Origin: Microbacterium candidum
GTDB lineage: Bacteria; Actinomycetota; Actinomycetes; Actinomycetales; Microbacteriaceae
Length of the DNA stretch: 64,000 nt
Direction of reading: 5' to 3'
Assembly (NCBI RefSeq): GCF_030315975.1
Contig: NZ_JASXSZ010000004.1
Span: 434,001 to 498,000, forward strand
The notes below the pieces were generated by a model that saw only the letters and a program-made list of their open reading frames with translations, had not been told where the DNA came from and did no database searches. Below are positions 46,687 through 54,172 of the stretch, piece by piece. How positions within the stretch are numbered: the stretch's first letter is position 1; every line of letters begins with the position of its first letter. The position numbers and the translations under genes are program-made.

Positions 46687-47487
46687 GTGCTGGAGAATCC
46701 CCGGTCGCCCCGTGTGCGCGCCGTCGCCAAGCTGACCAAGCGCAGCGCGCGCGACGAGACCGGGATGTTCCTGCTGGAGGGACCGCAGGCCGTCCGCGAG
46801 GCGCTCGCCTGCCGGCCGGAGGCGATCGTCGACCTGTTCGCGACGCCGTCGGCGATGGAGCGGCATCCGGATCTGCGCGCGACCGCGGGTGAGGCCGGCT
46901 GCGAGGTCGTATACGCGACCGAAGCGGTCCTCGACGCGATGGCCGACACGGTGACCCCGCAGGGCGTCGTCGCGGTCGCCCGTCAGTTCCCGGCATCCAT
47001 CCGCGACGTCTTCGCCGAGTCGCCTCGGCTGATCGCGATCTGCGAGGAGGTCCGCGACCCGGGCAACCTCGGCACCATCATCAGGGCGGCGGATGCCGCG
47101 GGCGCCGATGCCGTCGTGCTCACGGGGCGCACCGTCGACCCGTACAACCCGAAGGTCGTCCGCTCGACGACGGGATCGCTCTTCCACCTGCCGATCACGG
47201 TGGGCGGCGAGCTCCAGGATGTCGCGAACCGCGCGCGCGCCGCGGGGCTGCGCGTCGTCGCCGCCGATGTGAAGGGCGACGACCTCCTCGCCGCACGTGC
47301 CGAGGGCCTTCTCGCCGAGCCGACCGCGTGGCTGTTCGGGAACGAGGCGCGCGGGCTGACCGACGAGGCGCTCGCGATCGCGGACACCGCTCTCCGGCTG
47401 CCGATCTTCGGCCGTGCCGAGTCGCTCAACCTCGCGACCGCTGCGAGCGTCTGCCTCTACGAATCAGCGTTCGCACAGCGCTCCTGA
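46687..47487 (+). CDS. SpoU/TrmH-family RNA 2'-O-methyltransferase
   Basis: A 266-residue trefoil-knot (SPOUT) enzyme methylating ribose 2'-OH in tRNA or rRNA. The N-terminal substrate-binding domain ([31 protein letters not shown]) resembles L30e. The catalytic motifs are [21 protein letters not shown] (motif 1), LFGNEARGL (motif 2) and [22 protein letters not shown] (motif 3). The GTG start follows TAGACT with a six-base spacer. The location between rplT and (elsewhere) pheS is usual in actinobacteria. The target nucleotide is not predictable. Confidence 0.92.
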   Translation: MLENPRSPRVRAVAKLTKRSARDETGMFLLEGPQAVREALACRPEAIVDLFATPSAMERHPDLRATAGEAGCEVVYATEAVLDAMADTVTPQGVVAVARQFPASIRDVFAESPRLIAICEEVRDPGNLGTIIRAADAAGADAVVLTGRTVDPYNPKVVRSTTGSLFHLPITVGGELQDVANRARAAGLRVVAADVKGDDLLAARAEGLLAEPTAWLFGNEARGLTDEALAIADTALRLPIFGRAESLNLATAASVCLYESAFAQRS

Positions 47488-47583
47488 CGCGGCATCCCGC
47501 TGTTAGCCGGGCGACCTCCGCTCTGACCTCCGCCGCGCGCAGCGCACGAGTCGCGCAGCGGCACGAGTCGCGGGCGCGCGAAA

Positions 47584-47611
47584 GGGCCGCACGTCCGAAG
47601 ACGTGCGGCCC
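47584..47611 (-). terminator. Terminator of the ABC transporter operon
   Basis: GGGCCGCACGTC-CGAA-GACGTGCGGCCC is a perfect 12-bp stem with a tetraloop. Read on the minus strand it is followed by TTTCG. It lies 32 bp beyond the substrate-binding protein stop. A second imperfect hairpin (GAGCCTG/CAGGCTC, 47614-47634) lies between. A direct repeat GCACGAGTCGCG occurs at about 47537 and 47561. Confidence 0.85.
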
Positions 47612-47642
47612 CCGAGCCTGTTGGGGTCAGGCTCCGGCGGAA

Positions 47643-48737
47643 TCAGCCGTTCGCACCCGCGGGGGTGGTGGTGATCTGCGTGCCGAGCTGCTTGTTGGCG
47701 GCGTTGGCGTAGTCCTGCGTGAACGTGTTGGCGATCTTGACACTCGAGATGTCGGTGCCGAGCGCCTTCTCCATCGCAGCGATCGTCGTCGGGCCACCGG
47801 CGGGCATGATGCCGTCCGGGAGGAACTGGCCCTTGTCCGTGGTCAGACCCGCGACGTACTGGTCCTTCGTGATCGTCGCGTTGGAGACGAACTGCTGCGG
47901 CAGTGCGTTGGCGATGTCGGCGGCCGAGTGGGTGTTGATCCAGTGCATCGTCGCGACGAGTGCCGTCACGACCTTCTGCGTGGCGTCCTTGTGCGCCGCG
48001 ACCCAGTCTGCGCGGCCGAGGAGGCCGGCAGCAGGCCACGCCCCGCCGAGCGCCTGCTGAGCGCCCGCGGTGGTGGCGAGGTCGATCGCCGAGGTGGCGA
48101 GGCCCTGGCTGGTCAGCGCGCCGACGGTGGGCTGCGTGGTCATGACGCAGTCCGCGGTGCCCTGCTTGATCGCGGCGATCGCGGTGGTGCCGGCGCCGAC
48201 CGCAACGGTCTTGTAGTCGGTGTGCGCGACGCCGGCCTGGTGAGCGATGAACTGCGTGAGCTCGTCGGTGCCGCTGCCGAGGTCGGTGACGCCCATGTTC
48301 TTGCCCTTGAAATCGGCGCCCGACGTCACGTTCGCCTTCGGGCTGCACATCACGCGCTCGCCGGGGGCACCCGAGAGCTGCACGACGTTGATGACGTCCT
48401 TGCCCTTGCTCTGGAAGTCGAACGTGTGGATGTACCACGCGCCGGCGAAGTCGACCTGGCCGGACGCCATCGCATCCTCGGCGCCCACGCCGCCGTTCTG
48501 CTCCGTGGAGAGCGTGACGTCGACGCCGTACTTCTTGTAGAAGCCGAGGCTCTGGGCGAGCTGGTACGGCAGGTAGATCTGCTTGTCGATGCCGCCGACC
48601 ATGATGGACACCTTCGGCATGGCGGCGCTGCCGCCTCCCGATGTGCTGCCTGCCGTCGAGCCGCCGCTGCTGGCGCAGCCGGCGAGGCCGAGCGCCAGTG
48701 CTCCGGCCGCGACGATGCTCAGAACGCGCTTGTTCAT
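47643..48737 (-). CDS. ABC transporter substrate-binding lipoprotein (NMT1/SsuA-like)
   Basis: A 364-residue periplasmic-binding-type lipoprotein. It has a signal peptide with the lipobox LGLAGC (Cys21), a Ser/Gly linker, and then the SsuA/THI5-like fold: YLPYQLAQSLGFYKKYGVDVTL, AEDAMASGQVDFAG, GKNMGVTDLGSGTDELTQFIA and ADCVMTTQPTVGAL. Relatives bind nitrate, sulfonates, taurine, pyrimidine precursors or aromatic acids, and the ligand cannot be told here. AAGGAAG precedes the ATG. It is the third gene of an ATPase-permease-SBP operon, separated from the permease by a hairpin that may favour its higher expression. Confidence 0.88.
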   Translation of the reverse strand: MNKRVLSIVAAGALALGLAGCASSGGSTAGSTSGGGSAAMPKVSIMVGGIDKQIYLPYQLAQSLGFYKKYGVDVTLSTEQNGGVGAEDAMASGQVDFAGAWYIHTFDFQSKGKDVINVVQLSGAPGERVMCSPKANVTSGADFKGKNMGVTDLGSGTDELTQFIAHQAGVAHTDYKTVAVGAGTTAIAAIKQGTADCVMTTQPTVGALTSQGLATSAIDLATTAGAQQALGGAWPAAGLLGRADWVAAHKDATQKVVTALVATMHWINTHSAADIANALPQQFVSNATITKDQYVAGLTTDKGQFLPDGIMPAGGPTTIAAMEKALGTDISSVKIANTFTQDYANAANKQLGTQITTTPAGANG

Positions 48738-48754
48738 GAGTCTTCCTTTCGATG

Positions 48755-48772
48755 TGCCGAGGACACTCGGCA
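48755..48772 (-). other. Hairpin between permease and binding-protein genes
   Basis: TGCCGAG-GACA-CTCGGCA is a perfect 7-bp stem in the 59-bp gap upstream of the binding-protein gene. Such intercistronic hairpins often stabilise or delimit the binding-protein mRNA. No T tract is seen. Confidence 0.5.
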
Positions 48773-48796
48773 TTTCCTTGGTGGGGTGGGGGTGGT

Positions 48797-49744
48797 TCAG
48801 ATGGCTGCGGCCTCGGACCGCTGCGGCGGACGCCAGCGCAGGAGCCGGCCTTCGAGCAGCGTGATGAGGTACTCGCAGACGAGGGTGAATGCGGCGATGA
48901 GGATCATGCAGGCCCAGACCGTGTTCGGGTCGAAGTTGCCCATCGCCTGGCTGATGATGAGGCCGATGCCGCTCGTCGCGCCGAGGACCTCGCCGACGAG
49001 TGCGCCGATGATCGCGAAGCCGAAGGCGGTGTGCAGGCTCGCGATGATCCACGTCATGGCCGACGGGATCGTCACATGCCGGGCGACCTGCATCGGCGAG
49101 GCGCCGAGCACCCGGACGTTCGAGATGAGGTCGGGGTTGACCTCGCGCACACCTTGGAAGGCGTTGAAGAACACGGCGAAGAAGACCAGCACCGCAGCGA
49201 GCACGATCTTGCTCGGCATGCCGAGCCCGAGCGCGACGATGAAGATCGCGCCGAGCACGATGCGCGGGATGGCGTTCGCGACCTTGATGTAGGGGCCGGC
49301 CACGGCGGCGAGGTACGAGCTGCTGCCGAGCAGGATGCCGGCGATCATGCCGAGGATGGTGCCGAGCACGAATCCGCCGAGGGCCTCCTGGATGGTGACC
49401 CACAGGTTCTCCCAGATCGACCCGAACGCGGTGCCCTGGGTGAACAGCTTCACGAAGCTGTCCCAGATCCCGCTCGGCTTGCCGTAGAAGAACGGATCGA
49501 CGATCGCGTCCTTCGCGCCGGGGAGCTTCGTCGTGGCGAGGATCTGCCAGCCGCCGAAGATGATGCCGAACAGGAGGACCCGGCCGGCCCAGACCCAGGC
49601 GACGCGGCGCGCGCGCTGCTTTGCGCCCTTCGCACGCAGTTCGGCCTCGGACTCCGGGCGGTAGAAGTTCCGCGGATCGTCTGCCGCGTAGCCCGCGTGA
49701 CCGGTGACGTCGGTCCTGGGGGGTGTCGAGATGGAGCTGCTCAT
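48797..49744 (-). CDS. ABC transporter permease (SsuC/TauC-like)
   Basis: A 315-residue inner-membrane permease. A cytoplasmic N-terminal tail of about 50 residues is followed by about six helices (VWAGRVLLFGIIFGGWQIL onwards). The EAA-type loop that contacts the ATPase is around FFNAFQGVREVNPDLISNVRVLGASPMQVARHVTIPSAM. This is typical of the nitrate/sulfonate/taurine group. The ATG overlaps the upstream ATPase stop, so the two are coupled. Confidence 0.9.
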   Translation of the reverse strand: MSSSISTPPRTDVTGHAGYAADDPRNFYRPESEAELRAKGAKQRARRVAWVWAGRVLLFGIIFGGWQILATTKLPGAKDAIVDPFFYGKPSGIWDSFVKLFTQGTAFGSIWENLWVTIQEALGGFVLGTILGMIAGILLGSSSYLAAVAGPYIKVANAIPRIVLGAIFIVALGLGMPSKIVLAAVLVFFAVFFNAFQGVREVNPDLISNVRVLGASPMQVARHVTIPSAMTWIIASLHTAFGFAIIGALVGEVLGATSGIGLIISQAMGNFDPNTVWACMILIAAFTLVCEYLITLLEGRLLRWRPPQRSEAAAI

Positions 49745-50592
49745 GCTGCAACCGCCGTTCGGGTGTAGGCGCGGGTGACCTCGTCGCGCAGCGATTCCCA
49801 GATCTGGCTCTGCAGCTCGATGAAGCGCGGCTCGTGGCGCAGATCCTGGACGTTGCCGCGCGGACGCGGCAGGTCGATGTCGAAGACGTCCTTGATGGAG
49901 CCGGGGCTGGAGGTCATGACCGCGACGCGGTCCGACAGGGCCACGGCCTCGTCGAGGTCGTGCGTGATGAACAGCACCGAGGGCCGCAGCTGCTCCCACA
50001 GCTGCAGGAGCTCGGTCTGCATGATGGCCTTCGTCTGCACATCCAGTGCGCCGAAGGGCTCGTCCATGAGGAGGATGCGGGGGTTGTTGATGAGTGCCGC
50101 CGCCATCGCGACGCGCTTGCGCATGCCGCCGGAGAGCTGGTGGGGGTAGCGGTCCTCGAAGCCGTTGAGCCCGACCCGGCGGAGCCAGTCGCGGGCGAGG
50201 CTGATCGCCTGTCGCTTCGGCGTCCCGGTCAGGACGGGGCCGACCATGACATTCGCGAGCACGGTCTTCCAAGGGAAGAGCGAGTCCGCCTGGAACATGT
50301 AGCTGACCCCGGACGTGATGCCCTCGACGGTCTGCCCGCCGACGAGCACGGCACCCGCGCTCGGCTTGTCGAGGCCGGAGACCTGGCCGAGCGTCGTCGA
50401 CTTGCCGCAGCCGGTCGGACCGACGATGGCGCAGAACTGGCCTGCCTCGACCGTCAGGCTGACGTCTTTGATGGCGGTGAACGGCTCGCCGGTGGGGGTG
50501 AGGAACCGCTTCGTCAGTTCCATGATCTCGATGCGCGCCGAGGTGTCCGCGGCGGGAGCCGGTGGCGCATCTGCGCTGAGTGCGTCGCCCAT
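49741..50592 (-). CDS. ABC transporter ATP-binding protein (SsuB/TauB-like)
   Basis: A 283-residue ATPase powering the adjacent permease. Walker A is GPTGCGKST (58-66), the Q-loop is FQADSLFPWKTVLANV, the signature is LSGGMRKR, Walker B is ILLMDEPFGALD, and the H-loop is ITHDLDEA. I use the ATG at 50592 (MGDALSADAPP), with GAAGAA and GAGAGG upstream. An in-frame GTG at 50631 would add 13 residues. It is first in the operon and divergent from the sensor kinase gene, with 184 bp between the two starts. Confidence 0.9.
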   Translation of the reverse strand: MGDALSADAPPAPAADTSARIEIMELTKRFLTPTGEPFTAIKDVSLTVEAGQFCAIVGPTGCGKSTTLGQVSGLDKPSAGAVLVGGQTVEGITSGVSYMFQADSLFPWKTVLANVMVGPVLTGTPKRQAISLARDWLRRVGLNGFEDRYPHQLSGGMRKRVAMAAALINNPRILLMDEPFGALDVQTKAIMQTELLQLWEQLRPSVLFITHDLDEAVALSDRVAVMTSSPGSIKDVFDIDLPRPRGNVQDLRHEPRFIELQSQIWESLRDEVTRAYTRTAVAA

Positions 50593-50741
50593 TTCTTCAG
50601 ACCTCTCTGTCCGTTGTGCTGTTGAGCTCACTCATCGTGCGGCGCCGGCACCCGTCGTGTCTCGCTTGTGCGCCATGAGTGCGTTGTGCGCGTTTCCGCG
50701 GGGTTCTGCGCGTTCTGCTCACCGGTCGCGGCGTGCGCGAG

Positions 50742-50770
50742 TTGTGGGATGCGGCGGGTGCGCTCACAAT
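50742..50770 (+). promoter_or_regulatory. Promoter of the two-component system
   Basis: TTGTGG (50742-50747) and CACAAT (50765-50770) have a 17-bp spacer, and the GTG start of the kinase lies six bases after the -10. TTGTG and CACAA are also inverted half-sites, so a regulator could bind the same place. The rest of the 184-bp divergent region is rich in TGCGCG words. Confidence 0.55.
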
Positions 50771-50776
50771 CGAGAC

Positions 50777-52393
50777 GTGCAGCGACGCATGCGGAAGATC
50801 TCGACCCAGATCTTCTTGGCGCAGCTGGCGATCCTCACGGCATCGATGGCGATCGGCTTCGGGCTGTTCGCGACGACGGCTCGAGCGCAGATCGACGGCG
50901 AATTCCAGCGCCGAGTCGCGGCGATCGGTCAGACCGTCGCCGCGATGCCCGATGTGCGCGCCTGCATGGCGGACAACACGACCGCGTGCGACACCTCCCT
51001 GCAGGATGCCGCGAACGAGGTGATGCGGCAGACGGGCGCGTCATACGTCGTGCTCATCGACCGCAACCGCGTGCGCCACACGCATCCGGACCCTGCGCTC
51101 ATCGGGCAGAAGATCGAGGAGCCGCTCGTCGCCGCAGACGGGCAGGTCCACCTCGGCGTCGACAACGGCGCGACCGGCGTCACCGCCAATGCCCGGGTGC
51201 CTCTGCGCGGCCCGGACGGCACGATCGTCGGCGAGGTGTCGGTGGGGCTGCAGGAGAGCTCGGTCTCGAGCGAGCTGATCGCCCGCCTGCCGCAGTACGG
51301 TGTGTGGTTCGCGCTCGCGCTCGGGGTGGGGGCCATCGCCGCGTGGCTCCTCGCGCGCCGCATGAAGCGACGCACGTTCGGTCTCGAACTCGATGAGATC
51401 GCGCAGCTCCTGCAGGAGCGCGAGGCGACGCTGCACGGCATCCGCGAGGGCGTCGTCGGCATCGGCCCGGACGGTCGCATCAGCGTCATCAACGACGAGG
51501 CGCAGCGGCTGCTCCACGTGCCTCCGGTGACCGGCCGGCGGCTGGAGGACGTCATCCCGGAAGGTCCACTGCGCGACGCCCTGACCGACCCCACGAGCGG
51601 CAAGGACGAGATCGTGCTGACGGACGACCGCTGGCTCGTGGTGAACCGGATGCCGGTGATCCTCTCCGGCGCATCCCACGGCGTGGTCGTCACCCTCCGC
51701 GACCGGACCGATATCGAGGGCCTGACCCGCGAGCTCGACGGGGCGCGCAGCCTCACCGACTCGCTGCGGGCGCAGCAGCACGAGTTCTCCAACCGGATGC
51801 ATGCGCTCGCCGGGCTCCTCGAGCTCGACCGACCCGACGAGGCGCTGCAGTACCTGACGGAGCTGCGCGGGCTGTCGGCGGACCTCGACCAGACGCTGCG
51901 CACGCGCATCCGCTCGCCCCATATCGTCGGGCTGCTGCTGGGCAAGTCCGCGGAGGCGAGCGAACGCGGCATCGAGCTCGTGATCGACCCAGACACGGCC
52001 ATCGGCGAGGCGCCCGACCGGCTGCGTGTGCTCACCACAGTGATCGGCAACCTCGTCGACAACGCGTTCGACGCGCTCACCGGTGCGCCGGCGCCCAGGC
52101 GGGTCACGGTCTCGGCCATCGAGTCGCCCGAGGAGATCGTCGTCACGGTCTCGGACAACGGTCCGGGAGTCCCGCCCGGTGAGATCGCCCACATCTTCCA
52201 CGACGGCTACACGACCAAGCGCGGATCCCTCGTGCGGCACTCGGGTTTGGGACTCGCGCTCGTGCACGACGCGGTCTCGAAGGTGGGCGGGACGGTGACG
52301 GTCACGAACGAGGAGGGCGCCGTGTTCCGCGTCGTCATCCCGCGCGACGGCGCCGCAGCCGCAACGACGGCCGGAGGAGGCGAGGCGCCGTGA
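50777..52393 (+). CDS. CitA/DcuS-type sensor histidine kinase
   Basis: A 538-residue membrane sensor. A first helix (about 15-35) and a second (about 175-195) flank an extracytoplasmic PDC-like domain (SYVVLIDRNRVRHTHPDPALIG, DGTIVGEVSVGL) of the type that binds citrate or C4-dicarboxylates. A cytoplasmic PAS domain follows (IREGVVGIGPDGRISVINDEAQRLL). The H-box is RAQQHEFSNRMHALAGLLEL. ATPase boxes are NLVDNAFDAL (N), VSDNGPGVPP (G1) and HSGLGLALVHDAV (G2). The GTG at 50777 follows CACAAT by six bases. An ATG four codons later is also possible. It overlaps the regulator gene. Confidence 0.9.
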   Translation: MQRRMRKISTQIFLAQLAILTASMAIGFGLFATTARAQIDGEFQRRVAAIGQTVAAMPDVRACMADNTTACDTSLQDAANEVMRQTGASYVVLIDRNRVRHTHPDPALIGQKIEEPLVAADGQVHLGVDNGATGVTANARVPLRGPDGTIVGEVSVGLQESSVSSELIARLPQYGVWFALALGVGAIAAWLLARRMKRRTFGLELDEIAQLLQEREATLHGIREGVVGIGPDGRISVINDEAQRLLHVPPVTGRRLEDVIPEGPLRDALTDPTSGKDEIVLTDDRWLVVNRMPVILSGASHGVVVTLRDRTDIEGLTRELDGARSLTDSLRAQQHEFSNRMHALAGLLELDRPDEALQYLTELRGLSADLDQTLRTRIRSPHIVGLLLGKSAEASERGIELVIDPDTAIGEAPDRLRVLTTVIGNLVDNAFDALTGAPAPRRVTVSAIESPEEIVVTVSDNGPGVPPGEIAHIFHDGYTTKRGSLVRHSGLGLALVHDAVSKVGGTVTVTNEEGAVFRVVIPRDGAAAATTAGGGEAP

Positions 52394-53088
52394 CCGACGA
52401 CATCTCCGTCCTCGTCGTCGACGACGACTACCACGTGGCCCGCGTGCACGCCGGGTTCGTCGAGCGCGTCTCCGGGTTCCGGGTCGTGGGCGAGGCCCAC
52501 ACCGCGGCCGAGGCGATCGCCGAGTCGGCGCGGCTGTCGCCCGACCTCGTGCTGATGGACATCTATCTGCCCGACGGCGACGGGCTCGACGTCACGCGCA
52601 CCCTGCTCGCAGGGCCTCAGGCGCCCGCCGTCATCGTGGTGTCCGCGGCGCGGGATGCGGCATCCCTCCGCACCGCGGTCCAGCTCGGCGCCGTCCACTA
52701 CCTCGTGAAGCCCTTCGGGTTCACGGATCTCGCCGAGCGCCTCGTCGCATTCCGTGAGGCGCATACGCGCATGCGGCAGATCCCGGAGGAAGCGACCCAA
52801 GCCGACGTCGACCGCATCTTCGGCCTCATGCGGCCGGCTCCCGGCCCGCCGCCCGCGGCCGCCGCATCCGTCGACACCTCCCGCCTCGCCCCGACGCTGC
52901 GGCTCGTCTACGACGTCGTGGCCGGCGCCGGGGGAGTGTCGGCGACCGACGTCGCCACGCAGGCGGGCATCAGCCGCGCCACCGCGCAGCGCGCCCTCGC
53001 CCAGCTCGAGCAGTCCGGACTCGTGCGCCTCGAGCTGCGCTACGGCTCGACGGGGCGCCCGGAGCACAGGTACTCCGTCCGCCGCTGA
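52390..53088 (+). CDS. CitB/DcuR-type response regulator
   Basis: A 232-residue regulator. The receiver domain (1-125) has the acidic pair in LVVDDDY, the phospho-acceptor Asp in LVLMDIYLPDGDG, and Lys in YLVKPFGF. After a Pro/Ala linker comes a C-terminal winged HTH (about 165-232: GVSATDVATQAGISRATAQRALAQLEQSG). This is the CitB/DcuR family, which usually controls uptake or fermentation of citrate, fumarate or malate. The GTG overlaps the kinase stop by four bases. The nearest transport operon is the divergent ABC system, a plausible target. Confidence 0.91.
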   Translation: MTDDISVLVVDDDYHVARVHAGFVERVSGFRVVGEAHTAAEAIAESARLSPDLVLMDIYLPDGDGLDVTRTLLAGPQAPAVIVVSAARDAASLRTAVQLGAVHYLVKPFGFTDLAERLVAFREAHTRMRQIPEEATQADVDRIFGLMRPAPGPPPAAAASVDTSRLAPTLRLVYDVVAGAGGVSATDVATQAGISRATAQRALAQLEQSGLVRLELRYGSTGRPEHRYSVRR

Positions 53089-53131
53089 GGGCCGCAGGGC
53101 GGTATGCCACACCCCGGTAGACTCGGTTCTC

Positions 53132-54172
53132 GTGTCCGACGCACCCCAGATCAGCCCCGAGACCGTCGCCGAGGCGGTGGATGCCGCGCTTGCGGCGTTC
53201 GCCGCAGCCACCGACACGGCAGCCTTGAAAGCCGCCCGCGCGGCACACACCGCGGAAGGCTCGCCGCTGGCGCGCCTGAACGCGAGCCTGCGCGACGTCG
53301 CCCCCGAGCAGAAGGCCGAGTTCGGCAAGCTCGTCGGCCAGGCGCGGGGCCGCGTCAACCAGGCCCTCGCCGCGCGCGAGGGGGAACTGGCCGAGGCAGA
53401 GACGGCCGCGCGCCTCGAGGCCGAGCGCGTGGACATCACCGCGCTCGCCCAGCACGCGCGGGTCGGGGCACGGCATCCCGTCGCCCTCCTCCAGGAGGAG
53501 ATCGCCGACATCTTCGTCGGCATGGGGTGGGAGATCGCCGAAGGCCCCGAGCTCGAGCACGAGTGGTACAACTTCGACGCTCTGAACTTCGACGCCGATC
53601 ACCCGGCCCGTCAGGAGCAGGACACCTTCTACGTCGACCCCGTCTCGCGGCACCTCGTGCTGCGCACGCACACGAGCCCCGTGCAGGTGCGCTCGATGCT
53701 CGAGCGCGAGCTGCCGATCTACGTGCTGTGCCCGGGGCGCGTGTACCGGACCGACGAGTTCGACGCCACTCATCTGCCCGTCTTCACCCAGTTCGAGGGG
53801 CTCGTCGTCGACAAGGGCATCACGATGGCGAACCTCAAGGGCACGCTCGACCACGTCGCGCGCCAGCTCTTCGGCCCGGAGGCGAAGACCCGCTTCCGCA
53901 CGAACTTCTTCCCCTTCACCGAGCCGTCCGCCGAGCTCGACCTGTGGCACCCGACCTTCAAGGGCGGCGCGCGCTGGATCGAGTGGGGCGGATGCGGGAT
54001 GGTGAACCCCAACGTGCTCAGGGCGGCCGGGATCGATCCGGACGTCTACTCCGGGTTCGCGTTCGGGATGGGAGTCGAGCGGGCCGTGATGTTCCGCTCG
54101 GACGTGCAGGACATGCGCGACATGGCCGAGGGCGATGTCCGCTTCAGCGAGCAGTTCGGGATGGTGGTGTGA
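53132..54172 (+). CDS. pheS: Phenylalanine--tRNA ligase alpha subunit
   Basis: A 346-residue class II synthetase subunit carrying the catalytic core. An N-terminal coiled coil (about 5-90) is followed by motif 1 HPVALLQEEIADIFVGMGWEIA, then GPELEHEWYNFDALNFDADHPAR, motif 2 (VYRTDEFDATHLPVFTQFEGL) and motif 3 FGMGVERAVM. The GTG start lies eight bases after TAGACT (53118-53123), slightly longer than elsewhere. No T-box leader is present. The stop overlaps the pheT ATG by one base, coupling the two subunits. Confidence 0.96.
   Translation: MSDAPQISPETVAEAVDAALAAFAAATDTAALKAARAAHTAEGSPLARLNASLRDVAPEQKAEFGKLVGQARGRVNQALAAREGELAEAETAARLEAERVDITALAQHARVGARHPVALLQEEIADIFVGMGWEIAEGPELEHEWYNFDALNFDADHPARQEQDTFYVDPVSRHLVLRTHTSPVQVRSMLERELPIYVLCPGRVYRTDEFDATHLPVFTQFEGLVVDKGITMANLKGTLDHVARQLFGPEAKTRFRTNFFPFTEPSAELDLWHPTFKGGARWIEWGGCGMVNPNVLRAAGIDPDVYSGFAFGMGVERAVMFRSDVQDMRDMAEGDVRFSEQFGMVV

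Noticed and set aside
53089..53131. T-box leader before pheS
   Set aside because: Only 43 bp lie between the regulator stop and pheS, and the promoter-like TAGACT is eight bases before the start.
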